A stretch of 32,025 nt of DNA, from assembly GCA_003242955.1 (NCBI GenBank), contig QJPH01000394.1:1-32025 (forward strand), read 5' to 3'. Below are positions 1-7,554 of the stretch, piece by piece. Every line of letters begins with the position of its first letter. Within the stretch, counting starts at the first letter, position 1. The notes below the pieces were generated by a model. That model was not told the DNA's origin, did no database searches, and was given only the letters and a program-made list of their open reading frames with translations. Origin of the DNA: Candidatus Methylumidiphilus alinenensis (GTDB lineage Bacteria > Pseudomonadota > Gammaproteobacteria > Methylococcales > Methylococcaceae). The position numbers and the translations under genes were made by a program.

Positions 1-1220
1 TAAGCGATAAGTTTTTGCCAAATACTCGGGCCTATTACGAAATTTGGCTGGATGAAAAACAAGTCGCCGGTTCCCCGCAGGAGGAGGAACCTTTTTACGG
101 CAAGACGTTCTTACCGCGCAAGTTCAAAATCGGCGTGGCGGTTCCACCCTTCAACGACATAGACGTGTTAGCCCAAGATTTGGGGCTGATTGCCATTGTG
201 GAAAAAGACCAACTCACAGGCTTCAATGTGTCCGTCGGCGGCGGCATGGGCATGACCCACGGCGACAAAACCACTTATCCCCGCCTAGGCGAAGTCATCG
301 GCTTCTGCCTGCCGGAACAAGTGTTGGCAGTGACGGAGCAGATCATTGGCATTCAACGCGATTTTGGCGATCGCAGCAACCGCAAACACGCCCGCTTCAA
401 ATACACCCTAGATGATCGGGGTACGGAATGGTTCAAAGATGAACTGACAGTGCGATTAGGATTTGAATTGGCTCCGCCCCGCCCCTACGCCTTCACCGAA
501 AGCGGCGACCGCGTCGGTTGGGTGAAGGACAAACAAGGGCGCTGGCATTTGACCCTGTGCATCCTGTCGGGAAGGATCAAGGACACAGAAGAAACCGCTT
601 GGCTGACTGGCTTGCGCAAGATCGCCAAAATCCACGATGGCGATTTCCGACTGACTGCCAGCCAAAATTTAATCATCGCCAACGTCAGCAAAGCCAATAG
701 ACCCAAAATTCAAGCTTTGCTGAAAGAATATCGAATTCCCGTCCCAGACAATTGGACGGCACTTAGGCTTCACGCTATTTCATGCGTGGCTTTTCCCACT
801 TGCGGTTTGGCAATGGCGGAAAGTGAACGATTCTTGCCGGGGCTACTGGATCGCATGGAACCCCTATTGAAAGAAGCGGACTTGGAAAAACAAACGATCC
901 ATCTTCGGGTGACCGGTTGCCCCAATGGCTGCGCCCGGCCTTATCTAGGCGAAATTGCCTTGGTGGGAAAATCCCCAGGCCGCTACAACCTGTATTTAGG
1001 GGCAGGATTCACCGGTGAGCGCTTGAACAAGCTATATAAAGAAAGCCTGACCGAAGACGAGATTGTCAGTGAACTCACCCCGCTGATAGAGCGGTATGGG
1101 AAGGAACGGTTAAAGGATGAACCTTTTGGGGATTTTCTGATCCGCCAGAAGGTCGTCCCGGAAGTCAGGGTTGGGAGGGAGTTTCATAATCAGCGTTTTC
1201 AACATCAAATAATTACTTGA
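1..1220 (+). CDS. cysI: Sulfite reductase (NADPH) hemoprotein beta subunit, 5'-truncated by window edge
   Basis: Catalytic subunit that reduces sulfite to sulfide in assimilatory sulfur metabolism, in the cytoplasm, using siroheme coupled to a [4Fe-4S] cluster. The frame is open from base 3 with no stop upstream, so the N-terminal ~160 residues of this ~570-residue family lie outside the window; the TTG at 15 is not a real start. Seen: C-x5-C (CVAFPTC) and C-x3-C (CPNGC) at residues 257/263 and 302/306 counted from base 15, the four cluster/siroheme ligands. The sequence tracks E. coli CysI closely by memory ([35 protein letters not shown]). Oddity: the last nine codons and the TGA (1191-1220) are the end of a MITE-like repeat, so the native C-terminus has been replaced. 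The nearby sulfate-type transporter and rhodanese suggest a sulfur-related neighbourhood. Family assignment is secure; sulfite rather than nitrite as substrate is by similarity. Confidence 0.95.
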   Translation, partial: SDKFLPNTRAYYEIWLDEKQVAGSPQEEEPFYGKTFLPRKFKIGVAVPPFNDIDVLAQDLGLIAIVEKDQLTGFNVSVGGGMGMTHGDKTTYPRLGEVIGFCLPEQVLAVTEQIIGIQRDFGDRSNRKHARFKYTLDDRGTEWFKDELTVRLGFELAPPRPYAFTESGDRVGWVKDKQGRWHLTLCILSGRIKDTEETAWLTGLRKIAKIHDGDFRLTASQNLIIANVSKANRPKIQALLKEYRIPVPDNWTALRLHAISCVAFPTCGLAMAESERFLPGLLDRMEPLLKEADLEKQTIHLRVTGCPNGCARPYLGEIALVGKSPGRYNLYLGAGFTGERLNKLYKESLTEDEIVSELTPLIERYGKERLKDEPFGDFLIRQKVVPEVRVGREFHNQRFQHQIIT

Positions 1221-1311
1221 TAGCAGGCAGGCTTACCCAAGGTATCATGTTAAATCAAAGACTTGCTTGAAAATCTGTCATTTTTAGTTACACTAGAAAA
1301 TGAAAACGCTG
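1191..1311 (+). repeat. MITE-like element, copy A
   Basis: Inverted ends CAGCGTTTTCAACATC (1191) and TGAAAACGCTG (1301-1311) enclose about 121 bp. The left end is the 'L' type (followed by AAATAATTACTTGATAG); the right end is the 'R' type. TA follows the right end, while the left flank is AAT. The L end forms the 3' end of cysI. No transposase is encoded, so it would be non-autonomous. Confidence 0.85.
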
Positions 1312-1369
1312 TAATTAACACCTCTCGGTTGTAAAATTAAAATACCTTTTCATCGTTCCCATGGTCTCC

Positions 1370-1391
1370 GCTCATCGTTATACACAAGTCC
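1370..1391. repeat. 22-bp dispersed repeat, copy 1
   Basis: Identical 22-bp segment containing CTCATCGTTATACACAAG also occurs at 6969-6990. Both copies lie just downstream of a minus-strand gene (hicA here, the Ehr small subunit there). Function unknown; possibly the core of a larger diverged intergenic repeat. Confidence 0.7.
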
Positions 1392-1444
1392 AGCGAAACC
1401 GGAAAATTCGTCGTTATCGTTTTGTGCAAAGCCACGGCATCAGG

Positions 1445-1684
1445 CTAAGACAGCGCGGCGTAGAAATCTTTCACGCTGACCCCAGCTTGACGGGCCATGT
1501 AGCGTATCAGGTCTTGGCCGAACGGTTGTTTTGGGCAATCCACCGTCACTTTGAATAATTGCCCACCCTGCCGTTTCACCCAATGTTCGTGGGACGTGCC
1601 TTTTTGCGGTCTTGGCTCAAAACCAAGCACCTTCAAAATGGCCTTGACTTGGGCGCAAGTCAGCGGCGGGTGATGCCTGCTCAT
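1445..1684 (-). CDS. hicA: HicA-family toxin (mRNA interferase)
   Basis: A 79-aa protein of the HicA fold (double-stranded-RNA-binding-like), a ribosome-independent mRNA endonuclease in known members. The conserved glycine-Ser/Thr-His region is seen as KGTSHEHWVK at about residues 28-37, followed by KVTVDCPKQPF and a C-terminal helix ending in DFYAALS. The start is the ATG at 1684, which overlaps the TGA of the upstream hicB in an ATGA junction; a longer upstream open frame to 1753 runs inside hicB and is rejected. The antitoxin-first order and tight coupling fit a TA module. The histidine in the motif is the expected catalytic residue by family knowledge. Activity is inferred. Confidence 0.85.
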   Translation of the reverse strand: MSRHHPPLTCAQVKAILKVLGFEPRPQKGTSHEHWVKRQGGQLFKVTVDCPKQPFGQDLIRYMARQAGVSVKDFYAALS

Positions 1685-2013
1685 GCGTGGCGATAGGGCG
1701 GCGGCGGCAATGCCAGGTCGATCAGTTTTGGATAGGCGATGCGACTCAGCCACTTGAAGCGGGTCATGGCAAAGATGGCGTAATATTCAACCCAGTCACG
1801 CAGCGGGGCGCGCCGGAGTAGCAGTTGCGGGGCAAACTCCCTGTCTTCCCCATCAATTGCATCATACAGGTACTCCATGATTTGTGCGTCAAGCTTGGCT
1901 TTGGCTTCGTCAAAGGTTTCGCCGACCGCGTAAAGGGTGAAATCCAGGCAGCGGGCCGACCAGTAACCGGAATGGCGCTTGGCGATGCAGTGCAAAGTCA
2001 GGCTGTCTGGCAT
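1681..2013 (-). CDS. hicB: HicB-like antitoxin partner of HicA
   Basis: A 110-aa protein directly upstream of hicA with a 4-nt overlap, so it is most likely the antitoxin. The N-terminal half looks like the HicB degenerate RNase H-like fold (YWSARCLDFTLYAVGETFDEAKAKL). The C-terminal half is basic and aromatic and ends in a proline run; no helix-turn-helix or ribbon-helix-helix motif is evident, which is unusual because most HicB proteins bind their own promoter through such a domain. A GGAG Shine-Dalgarno lies about 9 nt upstream of the ATG at 2013. HicB identity rests on context plus the partial N-terminal resemblance. Confidence 0.7.
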   Translation of the reverse strand: MPDSLTLHCIAKRHSGYWSARCLDFTLYAVGETFDEAKAKLDAQIMEYLYDAIDGEDREFAPQLLLRRAPLRDWVEYYAIFAMTRFKWLSRIAYPKLIDLALPPPPYRHA

Positions 2014-2060
2014 GTGTTTTCTCCGATTTCTATGGGTTGTTGCGTTTATGTTGTTCTAGC

Positions 2061-2204
2061 ATGGCAAAAAAATCGGGGATAGGCAATAGAGTTGGCAAGG
2101 TATACGTTGATGCGGTTGTGGAGCAGGCAGCAATAAACCGAACTCAAGCAGACGATTCATGCGAGAAAAAGACGGCATTGACAAACAAGGGAATGGGGGC
2201 ATAA
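2061..2204 (+). CDS. Possible 47-aa ORF, unknown
   Basis: Open frame from ATG (MAKKSGIGNRVGK) to TAA, lysine- and alanine-rich, with no recognised family. There is no convincing Shine-Dalgarno, and it ends 24 nt before the GTG that could open the next gene. It may be a short leader or a random ORF in the gene-poor gap between hicB and the nuclease-like pseudogene. Confidence 0.2.
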   Translation: MAKKSGIGNRVGKVYVDAVVEQAAINRTQADDSCEKKTALTNKGMGA

Positions 2205-2240
2205 TGTTTGAATTATAAACCCATGTAGGTGCAAACAAAG

Positions 2241-2912
2241 ATGCCTGTTGGGGTATTTAATTTAATTGGGCTTTACCTATATGGAGACATGATGGTTGAT
2301 CCAGCAATTGCCTTCGCCAGTAAATTTGATGTCAGATTCCGATCACTAACGCACGGTTTCTCCCATAACGAAATTCCACTATTTCAGGCATTGCACTCAG
2401 CCTTGGTGGAATTGAGCGGTCAGTTTCAAATTGAGGAATACCACGGAACCTCACATCAGGTTAAGTTTGCGGGTAATGGCTCCTACGCGCGAACACAGGC
2501 TCGTTGTGAGTTAAGTGATCTTATGATAGTCACTTACTCGCAAATTTCTCGCCATGTACGACTAACCTATCTGCAAGCCAAATCTGAAAGGGCAACACTG
2601 AACTGTGTTTTCGGAAGATCATTCTCCGCAAATCTCGAACAGTGGTTCTTGCTCTCAACGCGACCAACTATTTCGGGTGCTGGGGCGTTTAACCCGCCCT
2701 CGGACCTATTATAAAATGCATTACTCCCGTCTATCGGCTCGTTCGCATTTTTCTACAAAGATAGATCATCAGAACTTGCGCAAGAACTGCTAGGTGTGCT
2801 GGAGCCAGAAGAAGGGCAAACGCTCTCTGGCTCTTTTGGGGCAAAGAACTTAATTATCATCAAGTCCTTGGCAGAGCCCAATCCAGCAGTCAACAGGGAC
2901 GCTACGCGATAA
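2241..2912 (+). pseudogene. Nuclease-like cassette gene interrupted by one in-frame stop
   Basis: From ATG 2241 (or GTG 2229) the frame runs to a TAA at 2712-2714, then stays open in the same frame for 65 more codons to TAA at 2910. The downstream part is protein-like (NALLPSIGSFAFFYKDRSSEL, then helical ELAQELLGVLEPEEG), so a single nonsense codon has split one ~220-aa gene. The first part has D at about residue 93 and a QAK triplet at about 112-114 of the ATG-started protein, preceded by Glu pairs. That spacing resembles the D...(E/Q)xK core of PD-(D/E)xK nucleases; this is a weak, by-eye assignment. The true stop falls inside an attC-like site, as is typical for integron cassette genes. 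It could be expressed as a truncated 157-aa protein, by readthrough, or not at all. Confidence 0.65.
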
Positions 2913-2945
2913 AGCCGCGCAGCATCCGTTACTTCTACGTTAGGT
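2876..2945 (+). other. attC-like integron recombination site 1
   Basis: Outer boxes GCCCAAT (2876-2882) and GTTAGGT (2939-2945) match RYYYAAC and GTTRRRY with one mismatch. Inside, AGTCAACAGGGACGC pairs imperfectly with GCATCCGTTACTTC, giving the L''/L' arms, with CGCG...CGCG at the tip. The site overlaps the last codons of the preceding gene, the usual cassette arrangement. Predicted crossover lies between G2939 and T2940. Identified by pattern, not by covariance model. Confidence 0.65.
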
Positions 2946-3045
2946 GTGATTGGCAATGACAGAACAAACAGCGCGGGCGCAATAGCGGTACTCCGCGTAT
3001 TGCGCCGAATGGTAATAAGATCAAAAGCAAGATCAAGAGCCAAGA

Positions 3046-3137
3046 GCCTAACCCGGCATTCGAGGGGACGCGGGGTTATGCTTTAACCTGTTTTCTGGGA
3101 GTCCGTCCGCCCGCGCCCCTCAACTCGGGCGTTTCAG
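3046..3137 (+). other. attC-like integron recombination site 2
   Basis: Begins with a perfect RYYYAAC box, GCCTAAC (3046-3052). The arm ATTCGAGGGGACGCG pairs with CGCGCCCCTCAACTC further right, followed by GGGCGTTTC, so the R' box is degenerate (GTTTCAG instead of GTTRRRY). The long terminal loop gives about 92 bp in all. Together with site 1 it delimits a ~190-bp segment holding only a nine-codon ORF, i.e. an apparently gene-less cassette. No integrase gene is present in the window. Confidence 0.6.
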
Positions 3138-3255
3138 GAGAAATCAATGCTGGTTTTGTTCGCAAAATCACATGTGGTAAAGAGATGTGCGTAATAGAAT
3201 GCTTTAACCCCCCGCCAATCATGGCTACGTCAAATATAGTGAATAAGGAATGTCT

Positions 3256-3726
3256 ATGGATCGTTGTCTAATTGTTTTTGATCTTGATACAAAGTGTCTT
3301 GAAAAACACTATCACAACCCAAGTTGGCAAAACGCTTATGCCGATATCCGGCGAGTTCTTTCCAAGCACAGATTCAACAACATTCAAGGCACTGTATACT
3401 TGAGCGAAGTTGGTATTCGTCAAGCGCATGGCACTCTTGCACTCCAAGAAATTGCGATCAGATTTTCTTGGTTCGAGAAATGTGTATCGAACGTTCAATT
3501 TTACGATTTGGCTGACGATTTCAACGCGCAGTTCATCGTTGATGGTATTGCCCAAGCAAGAGAGGCTTTTGAGCGTCGAATTGCTAATTTACGCCAGCAA
3601 TTGCTCTTGGCAGGACTAACGCCTGAGAAAGTCGATGAGATTATTGGAAATCAAACATTCTCTTTAGAAAACACTGCACAAGGGGATTTCCCTCTGGCAA
3701 TCAGCCAGGATCTACAGCAGAAATGA
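3256..3726 (+). CDS. vapD: VapD-family endoribonuclease with C-terminal extension
   Basis: VapD proteins are Cas2-like ferredoxin-fold RNases found in TA modules and on plasmids. Seen: VFDLDTKCLEKHY at the N-terminus, then YADIRRVLSKHRF, QGTVYLSE, ALQEIAIRFSWFEKCVSNV, which follow the VapD consensus (FDLDT, HYP, YAEIKKVL, QGSVYF, WFxKCVxDI). Length is 156 aa against ~95 for typical VapD; the extra ~60 residues begin with a charged helix (EAFERRIANLRQQLL) and have no recognised fold. The ATG at 3256 is chosen because AAGGA sits 7 nt upstream; the ATG at 3250 would be too close. No obvious antitoxin gene adjoins it. The position just after attC-like site 2 suggests an integron cassette, although no attC was found at its 3' end. 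Family is confident, role inferred. Confidence 0.8.
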   Translation: MDRCLIVFDLDTKCLEKHYHNPSWQNAYADIRRVLSKHRFNNIQGTVYLSEVGIRQAHGTLALQEIAIRFSWFEKCVSNVQFYDLADDFNAQFIVDGIAQAREAFERRIANLRQQLLLAGLTPEKVDEIIGNQTFSLENTAQGDFPLAISQDLQQK

Positions 3727-3821
3727 CTACCACGGGCTGCACATAAAGGTGAAGATCCGTAGATGGGCTGAGCTTGCGAAACCCATCAATCGCGTATGTT
3801 GACTAAAGCAAAGGAGAGAAT

Positions 3822-4049
3822 ATGAGTGATGAAGCCCGATAAAGGCATGACAAGATGGCTACTGATACCATTATCGACGACATTCACAAAGTTCGCGAGG
3901 AATACGCCAAGCGTTTTAACAATGACCTGAAGGCAATATGCAACGATGCGCGAAGCAATCAAGGCCAGGGTGGTCGCGAGGTCGTACCAGCCCATCCTAA
4001 GCCAGTACAGCCAGATGGAATGATTGCTAAACTCAACGGACAACTATGA
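3822..4049 (+). pseudogene. Small antitoxin-like gene with nonsense codon near its ancestral start
   Basis: A well-placed start (AAGGAG then ATG 3822) opens MSDEAR followed at once by TAA (3840). The same frame continues RHDK and then an ATG at 3855 that opens a 64-aa protein. The original gene was therefore probably 75 aa with a sense codon (for instance CAA) at 3840; translation could now restart at 3855. The 64-aa product resembles the partner of the PIN toxin at 26667-26864: both share I-I-D-(D/E)-(I/V)-H, then (R/K)-E, A, F, D in the same spacing, and a Pro-containing tail. The TGA at 4047 overlaps an ATG (4046) whose frame stops after 12 codons, possibly the remnant of a deleted downstream partner. 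An antitoxin role is inferred only from the resemblance. Confidence 0.55.
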
Positions 4050-4106
4050 GTCAACACCATCAAACCCACCTAAGAAAGATGTAATTTGAATCAAACAGGA
4101 AACATC

Positions 4107-4388
4107 ATGACCACTCAAGCAAAACCAAAGCAAGCTGTAAATGAACCCGTTTTAACCCCCGAACTTCCGTTAGACAGTGAGGAATTAGGGCTGGAAATTG
4201 CCGAGACAGCTAAATCCGACGAATCTTCACCGCCAACCGGGCAACTCTACACCGAAGAAGAAATTCAGCAGTTAATCGCCATAGCTGCCTACGAAAAAGC
4301 CTTAAAAAGAGGATTTGCACCGGGTTATGAGGAACAGGATTGGCTAGAAGCTGAAAAAGAAATTCTAAACGAGTATGTCGGTTCTTAA
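4107..4388 (+). CDS. DUF2934 domain protein
   Basis: A 93-aa acidic protein. The C-terminal third carries the DUF2934 signature: I-A-x-x-A-Y-E-x-A, then a Gly-Tyr-containing turn, then D-W-L-E-A-E-K-E-I. The first ~55 residues are Pro/Glu/Ser-rich and look disordered. The start ATG 4107 has AGGAAA about 8 nt upstream; a TTG at 4086 would give a longer form but lacks a Shine-Dalgarno. It converges with the transporter gene, leaving only 3 bp. DUF2934 proteins are small and uncharacterised; no function is proposed. Confidence 0.7.
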   Translation: MTTQAKPKQAVNEPVLTPELPLDSEELGLEIAETAKSDESSPPTGQLYTEEEIQQLIAIAAYEKALKRGFAPGYEEQDWLEAEKEILNEYVGS

Positions 4389-4391
4389 ATA

Positions 4392-6140
4392 CTAAATCAT
4401 ATAATAAAATTCTTCCTCAGCGTCTTGACCGTGTGTAGTTTCCACACCATTTTGGCCTAGCAGCTTGTAAGCATAGCGCACTGCATCAAGGGTGGCAGAG
4501 TATTGTTCATTTTGTTCTGGAAAGACTCGGTCGGCGGGTAGCCAACTTGGAAAGTGGGCGTTGTCCAGTATCTTCGCCAGATCGGGGCGGACACCTGCCA
4601 AAATGACCATGACACCGAGCTTTTCGGTATCATGCAAAAAGCGTTCCAAATGCTCGATTGCCACCATGTCCGGGTTGCGGGTACGCCGCAAACGTAACAC
4701 GATGCAGCGAATGCCTGAATTAACCAAATTATCCTTGAAATTATCCAAGTAACGGTCCAACTCCGGGGCTGCGCCGAAGAATAGTTCGCCTTCTAGATCG
4801 TAAATCAATACTGAATTCGCCGGGGGGTCTTGCGGCAGACGCTCGCGGACAACCCGCTCGGGCGTGACAATAAGCTCCCTGACCGTCAACTTGGAGGCGC
4901 GGGGAACAAACAGTATGATCGAAAGGCCCACACCGATAAGGATGGATTCATCGACGCTGATGAAGATTGCCGAAAAAGCCGTCACCAGGACCAATGCCGC
5001 ATCGAAGTGTGATGCCCGCAGCGCATAAGCCAGCCGTTTCCAGTCAATCAACCGGGCCGCAGTGATGAAAAGCAGACCAGCCAGTGCGGATTTGGGAATG
5101 AAACAGGCGTAAGGCCCGAACATAAGCACCACAATAGCGACGATTATCCCCGAGTAGATGCCGGACATTCGGGTAATGCCCCCGGCTTGGTAATTAATCG
5201 ACGAACGTGTCAGCGAACCGGAGCCCGGCAAGCACTGGAAAAAGCCGCCGCCGAGATTGGCCACACCCTCGGCTAGGCACTGGCGATTGTAGTCGAGAGG
5301 CTGGCGCGTGTAAGTGGCGATGGATTTCGCGACGGCAAGGGCTTCCAGCAACCCAAGCAAGGAAATTGCGATGGCACCGTTAAACAGTTTTGCCAACCAT
5401 TCGACGTTAATTTCTGGAATGTGGAACGACGGTAATGCGGCGGGAACCTTGCCAACCACCGATATCACTGTCTTGCCATCCGCACCCGGTATCGACCAAT
5501 TGAAGAATGCGGCCACTAAGGAGGCGGCAATCAATGCCAACAGCATGTCCATCTGCGGTAGTTTGTGCCGGTTGATTAATTGTCGCAGTAGCAACACCAA
5601 TACAATGGTCCCCACACCTAGGCCGATGGCACGCGGATTGAACGGCCCACCGTGGGTAAGCGTTTCCCACAATTGCACTAGCACTGACTGGTCACCGGTT
5701 CCCTTTTTGGCCGCACCTAGGAAATTGCCGACCTGTCCAACCGCCACCAACACACCGGCACCCGCCATGAACCCTAGGATGACCGATTCGGAGACATACC
5801 GCGTCAGGTCGCCAAGTTTGAAGACCGCTATCAATATTTGGATGATGCCAACTAGGATCGCCAACAAAAACATCGCCTGATAAGTGGCGAAACGCTCATC
5901 AAACCCGACCAGCGCACCGAAAACTAGCAGCGAAATAGCGTTGGTCGGCCCATTGATCAGATGGGAAGATGAACCCAGGACGGAGGCAATTACCGTCACC
6001 ACGATGGCAGAGTAAAGACCGAACCGGGGATCGACACCGGCAATCAGCGCATAGGCCATTGCCTGCGGAATGGCAATCGCAGCGACTGTCGCACCGGCCA
6101 CCAGATCGCGGCGAAGGGTGTCCCCGTTGTAGTTAAGCAC
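4392..6140 (-). CDS. SulP-family inorganic anion transporter with STAS domain
   Basis: A 582-aa inner-membrane protein of the SLC26/SulP family, which carries sulfate, bicarbonate or other anions. Residues ~10-410 hold about 10-14 hydrophobic segments, including the family motif near the N-terminus (DLVAGATVAAIAIPQAMAYA) and the GLYSA and NGPTNA stretches. A cytoplasmic STAS domain (~440-550, from VLIYDLEGELFFGAAP) follows. The gene overlaps the upstream rhodanese gene by 8 nt and is surely cotranscribed with it. Proximity to cysI and a rhodanese favours sulfate as substrate, but SulP substrates cannot be read from sequence alone; bicarbonate is the main alternative. Confidence 0.92.
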   Translation of the reverse strand: MLNYNGDTLRRDLVAGATVAAIAIPQAMAYALIAGVDPRFGLYSAIVVTVIASVLGSSSHLINGPTNAISLLVFGALVGFDERFATYQAMFLLAILVGIIQILIAVFKLGDLTRYVSESVILGFMAGAGVLVAVGQVGNFLGAAKKGTGDQSVLVQLWETLTHGGPFNPRAIGLGVGTIVLVLLLRQLINRHKLPQMDMLLALIAASLVAAFFNWSIPGADGKTVISVVGKVPAALPSFHIPEINVEWLAKLFNGAIAISLLGLLEALAVAKSIATYTRQPLDYNRQCLAEGVANLGGGFFQCLPGSGSLTRSSINYQAGGITRMSGIYSGIIVAIVVLMFGPYACFIPKSALAGLLFITAARLIDWKRLAYALRASHFDAALVLVTAFSAIFISVDESILIGVGLSIILFVPRASKLTVRELIVTPERVVRERLPQDPPANSVLIYDLEGELFFGAAPELDRYLDNFKDNLVNSGIRCIVLRLRRTRNPDMVAIEHLERFLHDTEKLGVMVILAGVRPDLAKILDNAHFPSWLPADRVFPEQNEQYSATLDAVRYAYKLLGQNGVETTHGQDAEEEFYYMI

Positions 6141-6498
6141 TTTTGCGGTCGGATGAACTCACCAAGTAGGACTTCAATCCCCCTGCCATTGACGTGACGT
6201 TCCGATAACCCAGTTGCTGCAAAGTGTCTGCGGCAATGGCGGAGCGATGGCCAACGGCACAGAAGCAGACGATAGGCGTAGACTTGTCGGGCACGGCAGC
6301 ATTAATATGGCTTGCAAGCTGGCTGCGGCTGATGTGTATTGCGCCGGCTATGCTGCCTGCTTTGAATTCCTTTTCTTCGCGCACATCTATCAGTATGGCT
6401 CCAGAGCCGACCAGTGCGAAGGACTCGTCTGGTGAAATTTCTTTGATTCGTTTTCTTGCCTCGTTGGCGAGGCGTACAATGTCTTGAACGCTTTGCAT
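6133..6498 (-). CDS. Single-domain rhodanese-like sulfurtransferase
   Basis: A 121-aa cytoplasmic protein with one rhodanese domain. The active-site loop C-A-V-G-H-R starts at Cys80, preceded by the strand PIVCF; the CH2-like segment ILIDVREEKEF at 36-46 is also typical. Such proteins move sulfane sulfur as a cysteine persulfide. The N-terminal ~20 residues form a charged helix. The gene is followed with an 8-nt overlap by the SulP transporter, suggesting translational coupling. The true sulfur donor and acceptor are unknown. Confidence 0.9.
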   Translation of the reverse strand: MQSVQDIVRLANEARKRIKEISPDESFALVGSGAILIDVREEKEFKAGSIAGAIHISRSQLASHINAAVPDKSTPIVCFCAVGHRSAIAADTLQQLGYRNVTSMAGGLKSYLVSSSDRKSA

Positions 6499-6741
6499 GT
6501 TGTGTTATCCCAGTCTATATCAATTCTATGGAGTGCGGCGACTCGTCATTGCCCTATGCCAAAAGGCAAATAAAATTTCGCCTCGGCATGGTACAAATAT
6601 ATCCGAATTTTTTTCTTACAGGAAAGAATTGATTAGCATTATGGTATAACAAAAAAAAGACTTTATCGGAAACCTTACATTGATGCAGCAAATACGTGAC
6701 CACCAAGGCGATTTCCGAACAGGCAAATCGATGTATGGCTC

Positions 6742-6870
6742 TTAACGTTGCGCCGTTGCGTGAGTCAAAAAAATCTTTTCTCAACGGCACGGTCAAACAG
6801 TATGGCGAGGAAGCAAAAAGAAAGTTTCACGCAACGGCGCAACGACGCAACGACGCAACGACGCAACGTA
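6742..6870. repeat. GCAACG palindromic repeat, copy 1, in a 500-bp gene-free stretch
   Basis: Imperfect inverted repeat: AACGTTGCGCCGTTGCG at 6744 faces TTCACGCAACGGCGCAACG and a short tandem run of GCAACGAC units ending at 6870. On the opposite strand the whole ~130 bp matches 26468-26589, including the inner stretch CTTCTTTTTGCTTC, so this is one dispersed family. A partial copy is at 23004-23023. The rest of 6499-7001 is AT-rich with no gene that I can support. Confidence 0.7.
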
Positions 6871-6968
6871 AAAGACTCAATCCCTCAGATAAGACAAATA
6901 TTCAACGGCTTAGGATTTGGTGAAAAACAACTTCCCGAAAGAAGTTTGGCTGGCTCCAAAGCTCCGAC

Positions 6969-6990
6969 GCTCATCGTTATACACAAGTCC
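6969..6990. repeat. 22-bp dispersed repeat, copy 2
   Basis: Same 22 bp as 1370-1391, placed just downstream of the stop of the Ehr small subunit gene. Confidence 0.7.
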
Positions 6991-7001
6991 GGGAGGATAA
7001 T

Positions 7002-7544
7002 TCAGCAAGAAAACAAGTCCAAAATCCCCCGCATCAGATCAAGTGGGGTCGGTGGGCATCCGGGGACCACCGCATCGACCGGGATCACGTTGGCAACTGC
7101 GCCGCAACTGGCATAGGAAACGCCGAACTCGCCGCCACAAGCCCCGCAATCGCCCACAGCGATGACCCATTTAGGGTTGGCGGTCGCTTCGTAAGTGCGC
7201 CGCAGGGCCGCTTCCATATTCCGGGAAACTGGTCCAGTGACCAACAACACATCGGCATGCCGGGGCGAAGCGACGAAATGCACACCGAAACGCTCAATGT
7301 CATAATAGACGTTGTTGAGGGCGTGGATTTCCAACTCGCAACCGTTGCAGGAGCCGGCATCCACTTGGCGGATGTGCAGACTGCCGGCAAAGCGCTTATC
7401 AATCGTGGCTTGCAATTTCTTGCCAAGCTCATCAATCCCGGTTTCCCGGCTTTCAAGGGCGACCTGTTGCGTTGCCCGTTTTTTCCTGGCAAATTTTTCC
7501 GTCAACACGCCAGTGGTTAGGATTTTTCGATAGATGCCAAACAT
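7002..7544 (-). CDS. Ehr complex small subunit (HyfI/NuoB-like)
   Basis: A 180-aa peripheral subunit of a complex I/group 4 hydrogenase-type enzyme, expected to carry the N2-like [4Fe-4S] cluster. Seen: DAGSCNGCELE (two Cys), GDCGACGG and PGCPPTP, i.e. the full set of cluster cysteines is kept. The start ATG 7544 is chosen because AAGGTAAC lies just upstream and it follows the large-subunit stop by 10 nt; a longer frame to 7583 overlaps that gene. The C-terminus ends soon after the PGCPP motif, slightly short. Last gene of the six-gene operon. Electron transfer is inferred from retained ligands; donor and acceptor are unknown. Confidence 0.85.
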   Translation of the reverse strand: MFGIYRKILTTGVLTEKFARKKRATQQVALESRETGIDELGKKLQATIDKRFAGSLHIRQVDAGSCNGCELEIHALNNVYYDIERFGVHFVASPRHADVLLVTGPVSRNMEAALRRTYEATANPKWVIAVGDCGACGGEFGVSYASCGAVANVIPVDAVVPGCPPTPLDLMRGILDLFSC

Positions 7545-7554
7545 GACGTTACCT

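Noticed and set aside
6829-6870. Possible CRISPR array in the GCAACGAC tandem units
   Set aside because: Units are 8-9 bp with no spacers; they belong to a palindromic repeat.
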